Below, one piece after another: positions 24,204-34,879 of a stretch of DNA of 64,000 nucleotides (its first letter is position 1; every line of letters starts with the position of its first letter). The DNA comes from Myoxocephalus aenaeus (Eukaryota > Chordata > Actinopteri > Perciformes > Cottidae): positions 62,001 to 126,000 of the forward strand of contig JBAMJR010000084.1 in the NCBI GenBank assembly GCA_038501785.1. The letters run 5' to 3'. The translations under genes were made by a program, and so were the position numbers. The notes beneath the pieces are model-generated. The model worked only from the letters and a program-made list of their open reading frames with translations. It did no database searches and was not told the DNA's origin.

Positions 24204-24990
24204 CAGTGGTGGGCCGTCAGGGCTTGCTAAGCCTTCTCTGCTGGCCTAAACAGAATCACAAAGTTATAGCTATTTTATAATGTAATATTTTTTCACAAAT
24301 ACACATGTATTATAAGAATTTTCCCTATTAGCTTATTTTCTCATTGCACAGCTCCTGTCTGCCTCTGTTGCTCTGCTTCCAGCCTGCAGCGGCTGAAGCT
24401 TTTTTTAAGGAGAGCTTTCATCCAATCAGATTTCACCTCTACGTCTCTATGGAAACAGAGCGCCTTCTATCTAGTCTTTGCAGATTAAAGTACATGGAGA
24501 GTGGACGTTATCGTTGATTGTCATAGTCTTCAACCAATCAGATATTTAGTTTGACATGCTGGCCTGCATGCAAGCTCTGGACATATGATTGGTCAGTGGG
24601 CCAGCGTGACCATTAACATGCGCTGTGATTGGTCAGTGGGCCAGCGTGACTTCGGTGTCAACGGAAAGCTAGCTAGCTGCTAGCAGAACTCAGTAGTAGT
24701 CAGAGAAGTTAAGAAAACATTGTTAGTTTTTTTTTTTTTTTAACACTCAATGGCTGAAGGAGGAGAAACGGACTTGCTGGTGGATTCACTGATGATGCCT
24801 TTCGCACAAAGGGTTACGGGCATGTTTGGCGGTGACGATCCTAATATTGACTCCCACTGTCGAGCGGACATTTTCTGCCCTAAAAGGAGCTGGTACTGGA
24901 ACTGAAGCGCACCGATAAACTGTACAACCGCGTCATTGAACTGTTGAACAAAGAGAGGAGGATGGACTTTGTCTTTAAGTGAACAGCATG
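24204..24990 (+). mobile_element. hAT-like element remnant
   Basis: The left end 'CAGTGGTGGGCCGTCAGGGC' (24204-24223) has the CAGNGG start typical of hAT terminal repeats. Inside, an ATG at 24750 opens a short frame (MAEGGETDLLVDSLMMPF...), and a second frame at 24859-24918 reads VERTFSALKGAGTGTEAHR then stop. ERTFSAL is the core of the hAT C-terminal dimerisation motif. The frames do not join, so this is a deleted or decayed copy. A matching right end (TGACGGCCCACCACTG) was not found by eye, so the right limit is only approximate. Confidence 0.5.
24421..24650. promoter_or_regulatory. cluster of four CCAAT boxes with a 25-bp direct repeat
   Basis: CCAATCAG occurs at 24422-24429 and 24534-24541. 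Its inverse, GATTGGTCAG, occurs in two perfect 25-bp copies at 24586-24610 and 24626-24650 (ending 'gggccagcgtgac'). The cluster lies just before the ATG at 24750 in the hAT-like remnant and may be that element's own promoter. Confidence 0.4.
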
Positions 24991-25489
24991 TGGTGAGTGA
25001 ACTGCTGTTTGTGTTACTGTTTTGTTTTTACATCTGCAGTCCTATTTAATCATAAACAAGCTACGACGCTGTTGCTGCTGCCGCTGCCTGTGTCGGGTGT
25101 CGAGCCGGGGCTGGTCCCGCTACCCGGGAGCTAGCTGCTGCGGCTAACGCTGACAACACTTAATATTTTTGTGCTGAATTTTCAGTGTTGTTTAGTTTTA
25201 TTTATCCCACAATTGTTCAGGTCACATAAACATAGAAAGAACAACACAAATATAAATTCATACATGCATACTAAAACTGAAAATAATATATTTAAATAAT
25301 TAAAAAAATGACAGCTTTAGTTACTAGTTACTTTGAAGATTTATTTTAATACAGACTATAAATCACCTAATCAATGATGATGCATTATTATAGACTGAGC
25401 TATTCAGCAGTATAAAGTAATTAAGAGCATCCCTACCTTTAACAGCTATGACGTTAAAGTTATACACACAATTATAATATGAATCTGAA

Positions 25490-25670
25490 ATGGGTCTCTT
25501 TGTATAATGAGTAATTTTACTTTCAGTACTTTCAGTATGTTTTGATGCCTCATACTTTTGTACTTTTACTTGAGTGCGATTTTGAATGCAGTACTTTAAC
25601 TTGCAAGAGAGTAGATTTACAATATAATACTGCCACTTTTACGAAGTAGAACCCTGAATACATCTTCCGG
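25490..25670. mobile_element. 'cagtacttttacttgagt' dispersed fish repeat
   Basis: Clear copy: 'gagtaattttactttcagta', 'cttttgtacttttacttgag', 'gattttgaatgcagtacttt', ending near 'aatacatcttcc'. Very abundant in teleosts and, I believe, a non-autonomous hAT-type element. It directly precedes the elk3 promoter region. Confidence 0.6.
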
Positions 25671-25712
25671 CACCGCGGAAAAACGAAAACGAAATAGGAT
25701 AAAACCTCAAAT

Positions 25713-25718
25713 CACGTG
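25713..25718. promoter_or_regulatory. CACGTG E-box upstream of elk3
   Basis: Palindromic E-box (ATCACGTGAC) just before the CpG-containing stretch that holds the presumed elk3 first exon. Function is inference. Confidence 0.3.
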
Positions 25719-25759
25719 ACTGTTGGCTCGAAAATGGAAGTGTTCGAACTAACGAGGCG

Positions 25760-26148
25760 AACTTGAAAGCATCACACGATCGCCTGCGGACGGGATGATG
25801 TCAGTTTACGGGCTGTAGGAGTTTCTGTATCACCATGTGTGCCGACGCGGAGTCGGAGTAGGCCTACTGCTGGCCGTCAGCGGGCGAGCCGAGGAGAAGA
25901 GAAGAGGAGGGGAGGAAAAGTGTGTTTACACAGACGGCAAACTGCCTGGGGAACCGTCGGGGAGAGGAAGTCAGCCGGCTCTGTGTCTGCCTGCTCCAAC
26001 TTCCTGCTCAGAAGAAGAAAAAGCACAGGATCCTATTTCAGTCCAGCACAACTGTGTAGACCAGAAGTAAGCATGGAAAAACAAGGAATCACACGAGCTT
26101 CACCGTAAAGTTTCGCGGAAGGGAAAACACCCGAGTCGGAGATAGCAG
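25760..26148 (+). other. elk3: presumed elk3 5' non-coding exon
   Basis: A CpG-containing, purine-rich stretch that ends in a good donor (GATAGCAG|GTAACG at 26148/26149). Vertebrate ELK3 genes have a non-coding first exon, and elk3 coding exon 1 has an acceptor two bases before its ATG, so a 5' exon must exist upstream. The start is not visible, and the short open frames here are not thought to be coding. Confidence 0.4.
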
Positions 26149-28051
26149 GTAACGTAGAAATAAACGGATCTCTTTCTATGAACAGCGCTTTGTTGGCTCG
26201 TAGAGAGCGCGTAATAATGCATGATTAGCAGTTATAAGCGACTGGATTCACGTGAAGGATCCTGGCCGTGAAGTTTTTCCGCCGTGTGTTGGTTGAACTT
26301 GTCGGAATCCAGTGTGTTTTTAAAGTTTAAAGTCAGGATAATAACGTTACAGATTTTAGATGAGGACATAATTGAGCCGTCTTCCGGTGCAAGCCACATC
26401 TTGAAAATGAGTCAGTGGGGCAGAATAGGGATCCAACCCCTCTCTGTGCGTAACAGTGAGGCTCCAGCAACGTTCAAGTCCCGGGACACAAGTGTAGCCT
26501 TCCCCAAGAAAGGGAGGCAAACAAAAGACGAGCGATGCAACAACGGCGCGTGGCTGCTGTTTGGAGATGGTTCTCTTCTGGGCCCCTTGTTGCATTTTCC
26601 ACCGTCTGCGAACAGGAAGAGAGCAGATTTAGTCATGGCTAAGTAATGTCTGCACACACCATCTAATCTCATTAGCAGTTTCCGTTCAGCCAACACTGGA
26701 TGGCTTTGTGCGCACAGCGAGACTTCTCAGTCCGAGCATCCGCAGCAGGGCTCCTGATGCCCGACTGAAACCATCATAATGTAATATTCCTAGCAAGATT
26801 TATGCCATGTCTGTGGGTCACACAGCAACTGTCCGTTGTTGTGGCTTTCATCTCTGTGCGGTAGGCGTATCAATCTAATATTCAAATAGGGTACAGTAGT
26901 GAGGTTATCACTAGATTGTGTTTATATTTCAAATCTACTCATTTCTGTAGGAAGTATTTCTGTTCCACGCTTCAAAGTCCCTCTGAGCTATTTGCAGCAT
27001 CTTGCAAAGTTGAATGTTTATAAGTCTCAGTGGCCTAATTGTAGACCTGTCAGCTCAGTGGCCCTGTATAGGTTTACCTTTGTGTTTAAAAGCCAAGCCG
27101 AGGTCTGGGTTCAGATTGGTTTAAAGGGTGTAGCCGTGGAAAAAGGGGACACTGATTTTGATCTCTCGACCCTCTCCCTCTGGGATTTTAGTGGGAAGTG
27201 TGGCCGGACTGGGGAAATGCTCCCCTGCTGTGGGATCCTCTCTCCTCAACATTTGTCCTTGGAAGTAGAATAGGAGGAAGTCCTGACTTTGACAGGTTTG
27301 TAGTTTCACATGGCAGATAGAAAACTCAGGGGATAGCTTGTATCGGAAATGAGTTCAGCCCTCCTTCTCTCCTCTCTGGACAGAGATATGGTGGTCAAGA
27401 GGCCAGTCTGTCATCATTGTGTTTTAGCATCAGCCACTTATTGCTCCTCACATCCACAGATAAGACGGCAGAGTATACGAGATGAGACTCAGCCAGGTCC
27501 GTCAGCATGTACCAAACAACTTATTTATACATTTATTTATCACTTACTTACTTTATGTTTTTTTTTTTTTTATGTATTTAAAATAAGTTAAACTGCTCAC
27601 ACAAGCAGCTAAGAACAACACCTGGATGAATAAAATAGTGTCTAAAATTGGCAAAACTCTGATTTCAAAAGTGAAAAACATCTGATTGAAGAATAAGTAA
27701 AGAGTACACATTTTTACCTAATCAGGCATGTAATGCCAACTTTGTTTACTTGACAGTTTTTGTTGTTTAGTGCAACAGACAAATTACAGTCTGTAACAAA
27801 AAAGTATTTAAGTTTGAGGCTATTTATACGCGTGTCTCTCTGGTGTAGGTCTGCAAATACTATTTTCATCATTTATTCAATTTTTCTTCTCCTAATTGGC
27901 CATCAAAGTGTCTCGGATTACAAAACGATTTGAGATGCTAGACAACAGCAAAAGTTGTTGTCATTTTAGCTTTATAAATAACTTTAAAATGATTAATTAG
28001 ATAAATTAACGATTTATCAACTTTTTTCCAATTTATGATCTCAAAAATTAC

Positions 28052-28576
28052 GTTCGAATATTCCCTTTAAAAAAACACATATATTCGAATATATTCGACT
28101 TTCTGGTTTGGGGGGGGGGGGGGGTATGTGCGCATCGGGCGGAACTCCGCTGTGCTGACGTGTAGATAAGATCAATAAAATACGGCCGTTTAGTTTGTTT
28201 AATAACAGAACAAGGTGTAGACCTGTTCTATAGGAAAGTGAAACTTAAATGACGACTTGTGATCTGGCGCTATCGAGAAAAATACAGCGGGGGCGGAGGG
28301 TTTCTTCAGGGGTTTTTGCTGTTTTGACAGCAAAACCCCGTGAAAGCCTCTCACCCAGCTTCACGTCTGCTCCGGGTCATAGACTCTGCCCCGAACAGCT
28401 CGTAACAAAAAGAGGACACTTCGTCGCGGCCGCGGCGGGGGTTGCCAGATTCACGATAATTATCCTCCAAATTCCTTCTTTTTTTTTACATTCGAATATT
28501 AATTTTCACATTCGAAATTCTGTTTTTAACAACTATTCGAATATATATTCGAATTTCGAACATTCGTTGACAGCCC

Positions 28577-28578
<2 letters not shown>
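28052..28578. mobile_element. hAT-like non-autonomous element with TTCGAATATT palindromes
   Basis: Repeated 'TTCGAATATT' words lie at both sides (28053-28100 and 28490-28566) of a GC-rich core. The right end 'gttgacagccctaa' reads TTAGGGCTGTCAAC on the other strand, the terminus of a widespread fish hAT family. A matching left terminus is missing, so the copy looks truncated. It abuts a 73-bp CA repeat. Confidence 0.5.

Positions 28579-28651
<73 letters not shown>
28579..28651. repeat. (CA)n microsatellite, 73 bp
   Basis: Perfect dinucleotide run beginning where the hAT-like terminus ends. Confidence 0.97.
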
Positions 28652-28656
<5 letters not shown>

Positions 28657-29639
28657 AATATGTGAGCTCCTAGCAGACAGAAGTTTTGAGGCTGCACATT
28701 CCTCTATTAAAGGAATAACCCACCCTGGGCCCGTCATACTTCCTGTGGAGAGAGGGCCAGGTTGAACCGCAGCATATTTCTGGCTTGAGCTGTTGTTCCT
28801 CCTAACATTTTTTTTCTCTTGTGCTGCCACATTACTCTACACTCTTTAAAACACACTGTTCTATTCATCACCGGTCTACTCTTCCTTACTCCACATGTTA
28901 CAGGCTCTTCCTCTTCAACCTAATAAAGTCTGTATGCACTAGTGCTGTAAATCACAGGCTTTATTATGATACCATATTATATTGATTCTTTGGGCAACAA
29001 AGATAGTTGCTCATATCACAAAGTTGGTCAAGATACGATTTCAATTCAAGACAGCCACCTGTGATCTATATGATACAATATCGTACGGCCATTTAATACA
29101 ATCAGTTGCATTTATGTCAAGTCACAAAAAACAACAAAAATAAGAATTGACATCTTCCCCTACGCAGAGCGATACTGCTCATGCTCCATGTGTCATTTTT
29201 ACAATACTGGGCCGGCAGCGTCTATGCTGCATATTTTCAAACTATTTATTAATGTGGGTTATCATGTAAAGGTCATTTCGTTTTATTCAAAGATTAAGAT
29301 CTAATTCTTATTTTGGCTGGAGTGAAAAAAGCTGGAAAAAAAAACCAATTGCTGAGATCCAGGTTGCTCAGCATTACAGTTGACTCCCAAATCAAAACAA
29401 CAGGATGGTCGTTACTGTTAACTCTGAATAAAACGCATCATGTTTACATAAAGGGGCCGGCTACTCCTCCCAAAACACATGCAGGTCTATACCTCCTTAT
29501 TTGGAGTCAATAAACACACACCCGTCTTTATTTTTTTATTTTTTTTCCTTTCACAAGATATGTTCCCTTTCATTGCCAATAGACTGAAAATTAGTAGAAT
29601 CGTGTTTTGAGTGGAGTACCCATTTTAATTATTGTCATA

Positions 29640-29822
29640 TCATGATATAATAGTTACCGGAAAAAAAAGATAAACGTTTTAGTATAGTATGCGAAGAAAT
29701 GTCATAAGTTGCATTGTAATATTTCATAGAAAAATTGCATAGTTATAAATATTGAATGAATGTCATTATAAAATAGCATATAAATGCCATATAAAATCCT
29801 AGTATAGTATGCCAGAGAATAG
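29640..29822 (+). repeat. AT-rich 'AGTATAGTATGCC' degenerate repeat, small block
   Basis: 'gttttagtatagtatgcgaa', 'atgtcattataaaat' and 'cctagtatagtatgcca' match the larger array at 34880-36440. Confidence 0.65.
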
Positions 29823-29912
29823 GATTTAAGAGGACGACCTCGGACCGTATGATGTGAGCACTATGTTCCCCCATGTCAACTTCACTCACTCTGATCATGT
29901 CTTCTTGCAGGT

Positions 29913-32900
29913 ATGGACAGTGCCATCACCCTCTGGCAGTTCCTGCTGCAGCTGCTGCTTGACCAAAGTCACAAGCATCTGATATGTTGGACGTCCACAG
30001 ACGGAGAGTTCAAGCTCCTCAAGTCCGAGGAAGTGGCCAAGCTTTGGGGGCTGCGCAAGAACAAGACCAACATGAACTACGACAAGCTGAGCAGAGCCCT
30101 GCGCTACTATTATGACAAGGTGCATTTCACTGACTAATGTGCAGGAGCTCCCTCTGTGTAACAGTCCTGTTTGTATGTGAAAGGAGTATAGTCACATTCC
30201 CTTACAACCACAATCTCCCTGATCAACACGTACACTTCCGCTTTCTTGGCAAACGTTCAGTGGAGATCTGGTAGCACTCGAACACAAAGTGGTTTCAATG
30301 CGTCTTCGCTGGACTGAAACGATGTCACCGTCCCAGTTTTAATCAACATTTGTTCTTTTAATATTTTCCTGATTAATATCCATTTGCTGAACATACAAGT
30401 TCTCCTCCTCATCGTTTATGTTGTTTATCTGTTTTACAGAACATCATCAAGAAGGTGATTGGCCAGAAATTTGTCTATAAGTTTGTGTCCTTCCCCGAGA
30501 TCCTGAAGATGGACCCTCAGGCGGTAGAGATGGGCCTGGCTTCTGGAAGGTTTCCCCTTCAGGAGGGAGAGGCATCAGAGCTGGAGGTAGAGGAGGAGGA
30601 GGAGGAAGAGGAAGTCGAGGAGGAGGCCCAGAGGAGGACCCTGGCAGCCTTGGGTGCGCAGCAGTGTCGCAACGACTACCTCCGCTCTGGACTCTACTCA
30701 TCCTTCAGCATCAGCTCCCTGCAGAACCAGCCCGAGCTGCTCCGGGCCCTGCGGGAGCACCAGGAGGAGCCGCGCTCCGTCATCCGCTTCGGCACCAACA
30801 CCAGCGAAAGGAGCTCCCCTCCCTCTGCCAAGCTTGAGTCCTACGTCTCCCCCAGGTCGTCCAAACTCCGCTGCCCATCTTCTCCCCTCACCCACCCATC
30901 CTCCCATCACGGCCGAAGCTGGAGCCCCGCAGTCAAGGAGGAGGAGGAGGAGTCTGACCAGAGCGCCCAGCCCCTCAACCTCTCCTCTGGGTACAGGGAG
31001 CGAGCCCTGCAACCTCCCGACAAGAGGAGCAGCAGCAGTGGTAGAAGTAGCTCTACTGGTAGTAGTAGTAGTAGTAGTTATCAAGGAGACAGACTCCCAC
31101 CAAAATACAAAAAGCCCAAAGCTCTGGAGATCTCATCCCCGTCCCTGCTGCTTGCGGGGACCGACATCGGCTCCATCGCCCTCAACAGTCCAGCACTGCC
31201 ATCTGGCTCCCTCACTCCGGCTTTTTTCACTGCACAGGTGAGATGATTCATCTGAATGATGCACAGCTATATTTTCTCGGCAGTGCAGCCAGGACAGATG
31301 ATGATGATGTCACTTTGTGTGGGAAGTGTGTGCGTGTCCTGACAGAAGGCCGGTGGTTTGAGACTCAAAGTCATAATTGTCTGCACCTTGAGGCTGGTAA
31401 ACAATGCAAGGTGTCACCCAGCATATTAGTCAGTGATGGAGGAGGATAAATGTGATTCATTAAGGTTAGCGTGATACGTTCTGCAAACACCTGAGGCTCC
31501 TCTAAAACCTGCTTCATCTGTATCTCGTCCAGGCATGTTTACACACCCAATGCTACCATGTTTACAAGCTCTTTTATTTCTGCTCTCAATAATTTAAGGT
31601 ATAATAGAGATTGTGTCACAATTTTAAGCACCAATCATAATGAAGTCTTAGCATCCCTATCTGTTGCTGTCCCCTCTGTGTGGTGGCCTGGCTGGCCACA
31701 GAGAGAGGATGGATCTATCCAGAGCATGATGTCAGTGTCCCTAAAGCGGTCTGAGAGCAGCAAGAGTCATCTGACACAGCCTGGCATGTGTTGGTGGAAA
31801 GACTACTGCTATATTTATTTAAATGGTCACTTGAACCAAAACTTGCTTGAGCAACAGACAGCGAAAAGGTATGAAAAGGGTAAATTGGCATGATTTTAGG
31901 GTAATATGTGCGTAGGCACTTTCATGTCAGATAGAAATTACACATACTTTTGAACAAATGCAAATTCAAACACAGTTAATGAGTCACTGTCTGTGTTTGG
32001 TTAGAGCTTAAACCTTTCAAATCCTTTTGGTAAACAGCTCTGTGGGGTAAAAGCCCAAATTACTGCCAGAATGTTTATGTGCTGCAAATAACAGGGCTTA
32101 TCGAAGTATGTCTATACTAAAAAAAAGTACACAAGCAAATGTACATTTGACAAGTTTGGTGAATCCAGTAGCTGCTTTTTACCTCTTTTGGTTGTGCAGT
32201 CTTACAGGACATGACTGCTAGAAGGTGGATTCTGGTTTTATTATACACTGTTTGTGTGTTCAGCCAAATTAATCCAGCTGTGACATTTTGGTTTGTTTTG
32301 TCCTTTGTTATAACCCCAAATGCTCCGCTGCAAGCACCAACTGGTGTTCAATAATCTACCGCATTTAATAACGTGTGCATTGGAGTTGTTACAAAGCGAA
32401 ATGATTCTGCCACATCAGAGGTTTTATCCACACGTTGAGAACGCCATTATTACCACACTCGCACTGTCTGTTTATGAGGGTGCAAAAAGTGAGATCAGAG
32501 GAAAACAAGCAATTTACAGGAATCTTCTGCGAGTCCAACCTATGAGAGGGGGGGAAGAGGCCCTAAGTGATGCCATATGCTCCAATAATTCCATTAATAA
32601 TAGGAGCAGGGCTGGGTCCCTCCGCAACACTGGCTCACTTCTCTGAGGTGACACAGGGGAAAGGAGGGGGGGAGGGGGAGACGAGACCAGGGGAGAGAGG
32701 CAGAAATTGATTTCACATGTTTTTTTCTCTAGTAGCCGTTCCAAGTGCTTGAGGACCCCCACCCCCCTCCCACACTTATCCCCCCAATCAGCATCAACCC
32801 CCACCGTCCACCTCCTCCTCTCCTCCCCACCTCACCCCTGTATTCTGGGGAGAAACCACAGACTTCCTTCCTGCTCCGTCAGTTTGTTTTTCCAAACGCC

Positions 32901-34061
32901 AGAACACGTCCATTTACCATTTCAGCATGTTTCGCATTACCGAAGGCCTCAGAGCAACGCTCTCCGACCAGTGGGTATCTTGTGTTTTTATTTTACTTGA
33001 CTGGTTTCTCTTATTTACATGAAGCCTTCCTCCCTCTGTGCCCCCCCCCCCCCTCCTCACAGACTCCCTCTGGTTTGCTGTTGGCTCACAGTCCGCTGTT
33101 GTCAGGCATCCATTTCTGGAGCAGTTTGAGCCCCGTCGCTCCGCTCAGCCCCGCCCGTCTGCAGGGCCACAGCTCCCTCTTTCAGGTAAGAAAGCGCACA
33201 CAGGTGTAGACACATCGGTGACAAAAATAGCAGAATAAGGAAGGTGTGCTCAAAAACGATTATTGTTTACTGGTAGTGTTTGAAAAACGAGGAGGAAGTT
33301 GTGAGGCTGTGCGAAGTGTCCATTTCTCATTTGTCCTAATGTTTACTCGATGCTGAAATATTAGCTATGCTAGAATCCTATATGGGATAAAAAAAATGTT
33401 TTATACCCATCATATACATTAACATTACTCCTCTGTGTCCTAAAATAAAGTTCCTGTGTAAAGCAAGTGCCACCTATGATCTTTTTCATTTTTCATGTTG
33501 GTATTTACAGGAAGCATGTATAAAAACCTAACAACAAGATGTTTTTGAGAACTAAAAAATTGCAGACAGTTGTGAAACTAGTCGAGACTAGCAGGTCCAG
33601 CCGAGGTGTCTTGTTTCAGAGAGGGAGAGGAAATCCTGTGAATACTTCCTGTTTGAGCCCAGGGGAGCCAGTCTGAACAGGGTGGACTGGTTTAAAAGCT
33701 GCTCCTCATTTGTGAAACACACACATAGGCCACAGCCGAACACACACCATTCCGGATTATTTGTGCACAAATAATGTAGACTTCTCCCTCTGTTGTTGAG
33801 GTACAGGGGACAGGGGCGAAAAGGAAGAGGCACAATGAGTAAAAAAAAAAAAAACAGGAAACTAGAGCAGTGACAATGCTGCAGTTCCTCACCGGAAAGC
33901 CGCTTTCATGAAGCCTCCGTCCCCTCCTCGCTAACTCTCGGCTCTTTTCTCTCCCGCCACAGTTCCCCAGCCTAATCAACGGACACATGCCTATCCCCCT
34001 GCCAAACCTGGAAGGAACACCCTCCTCCCTGCTCCTGTCCCACGCCGGCCACAAATCCTGA
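29913..34061 (+). CDS. elk3: ETS-domain transcription factor ELK3 (4 coding exons)
   Basis: Nuclear ternary complex factor that binds ETS sites with SRF at serum response elements. It represses by default and is converted to an activator by ERK phosphorylation (family knowledge). Exons: 29913-30119, 30440-31237, 33063-33185, 33963-34061, all phase 0 with GT-AG introns; 1227 nt gives 408 aa, against 407 in human. The ETS domain is at about 1-86 (MDSAITLWQFLLQLLLD, WGLRKNKTNMNYDKLSRALRYYYDK). The SRF-binding B box is near 148-165 (SGLYSSFSISSLQN). A CtBP-type motif PLNLSS is at 247-252 and an ERK docking D-box KKPKALEI at 293-300. The activation domain has several SP/TP sites, and an FQFP motif (375-378) is split by the last intron. 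Fish-specific low-complexity tracts are acidic (116-131) and serine-rich (265-282). The ATG lies two bases after the acceptor. ELK1 and ELK4 fit less well, and synteny supports elk3. Confidence 0.97.
31238..33062 (+). other. elk3 intron between the D-box exon and exon 4
   Basis: No gene or RNA seen in it. It ends in an unusual all-C polypyrimidine tract (33041-33053) before the acceptor CTCACAG. Confidence 0.85.
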
Positions 34062-34682
34062 TCCAGGATCTGGTGACCCTCCCATCTTCATCCATCTCTT
34101 ATTCTCACCGTCATTATCAACAGCAATCTCTTGCCCGTCTTGTTAATTTTGCTTCGGTAAAGTCCCACAAGACGGTATGTGACCTCACTTTTTTGCACTT
34201 GAGTTGCTTCAGATTCCAGCAGTTGAAAGCACTTGGTAAAAGCCATACGCTGCGATGTCTTTGAGACGTCTGGCTCTCTGTGATGAAGTACAGCACATTT
34301 CCACATGATCCTTTTCCACGATGGACAGTAGTGACGTGTAGCTAGCTGCAACATGCTAGCCAGCCGCTCATTCTGTGCAGAGAGCTTGTTTGTTTTTTAT
34401 CATGTAAAAAAAAAAAAAGCAATCTTTTTTTTCCTTCAGTGTTCACCATAATGCGAAACTAGTTGTTTCACTTGTGGGGTATTGTATGCACTATGCTTCT
34501 CAGATAGTACCGGCTGTGCCTTGTTGTCCTATTTTTCTTTTCCAAAATCTTTTAATGAAGACGAGATTTCAAATCAATGAAAACCTTTAACACTTGTAAT
34601 GTTCTTTTTTTTTTATACTGGACTTGGTATACAGTTTGTATTCTGTATCATTTTGTATTGTGAAGAATGTCTTGTCATTTTC

Positions 34683-34688
34683 AATAAA
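34683..34688 (+). other. polyadenylation signal of elk3
   Basis: AATAAA 622 nt after the elk3 stop, in a T-rich 3' UTR. It is the only good AATAAA soon after the stop. Confidence 0.6.
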
Positions 34689-34787
34689 CAAAGCATTGAA
34701 TGCTTGCCTTTTTAAATTAAAGATTTCACAGTAGCTCAAACCAAATGTTAGGAGACAAACCAGTTCATTTGATTCATGTTTAAATTT

Positions 34788-34856
34788 CGGTTGCTGTGTG
34801 CTTCCTCTACAACAGAGTAGACATGCAATATAATGAGGGAGGCAAACCAGAAAAAA
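34788..34856 (+). repeat. 70-bp duplicated sequence, left copy
   Basis: Begins 'cggttgctgtgtgcttcctc' and ends 'gaggcaaaccagaaaaaa'. It has a near-identical direct copy at 36681-36750 with only a few substitutions and one small indel. Confidence 0.92.
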
Positions 34857-34879
34857 TTCCAACATACGAAGTTAAACAA

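Larger units (their letters stand above)
23722..25690. other. hal-elk3 divergent spacer
   Basis: Shared upstream region of two genes read away from each other. Near hal there is a CACGTG box (23920-23925) and a CRE-like TGACGTA (23994-24000). A hAT-like remnant with CCAAT boxes occupies 24204-24990 and a common fish repeat occupies 25490-25670. No LTA4H exon, which sits here in human, is seen. Confidence 0.6.
26149..29910 (+). other. elk3 intron 1
   Basis: Intron between the presumed 5' exon and the first coding exon. It contains a G15 run (28110-28124), a hAT-like palindromic remnant (28052-28578), a long CA repeat (28579-28651) and a small block of the AT-rich repeat (29640-29822). The 120-codon open frame at 26284 has no recognisable domain. 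Confidence 0.6.

Noticed and set aside
24750..24993. A small intact gene starting MAEGGETDLL
   Set aside because: The frame stops after about 50 codons, while the transposase-like motif and the later KLYNRVIELLNKERRM stretch are in other frames. It is better explained as a hAT remnant.
28249..28665. 138-codon frame ending in a His-Thr run
   Set aside because: It runs through a transposon remnant and then the CA microsatellite. The same applies to His-Thr or Cys-Val runs at 449, 51348 and 52472.
30654..31241. 195-codon and 128-codon open frames overlapping elk3 exon 3
   Set aside because: Shadow frames of low-complexity Ser/Pro/Glu-rich coding sequence. The ELK3 frame is the one with conserved motifs and matching splice phases.
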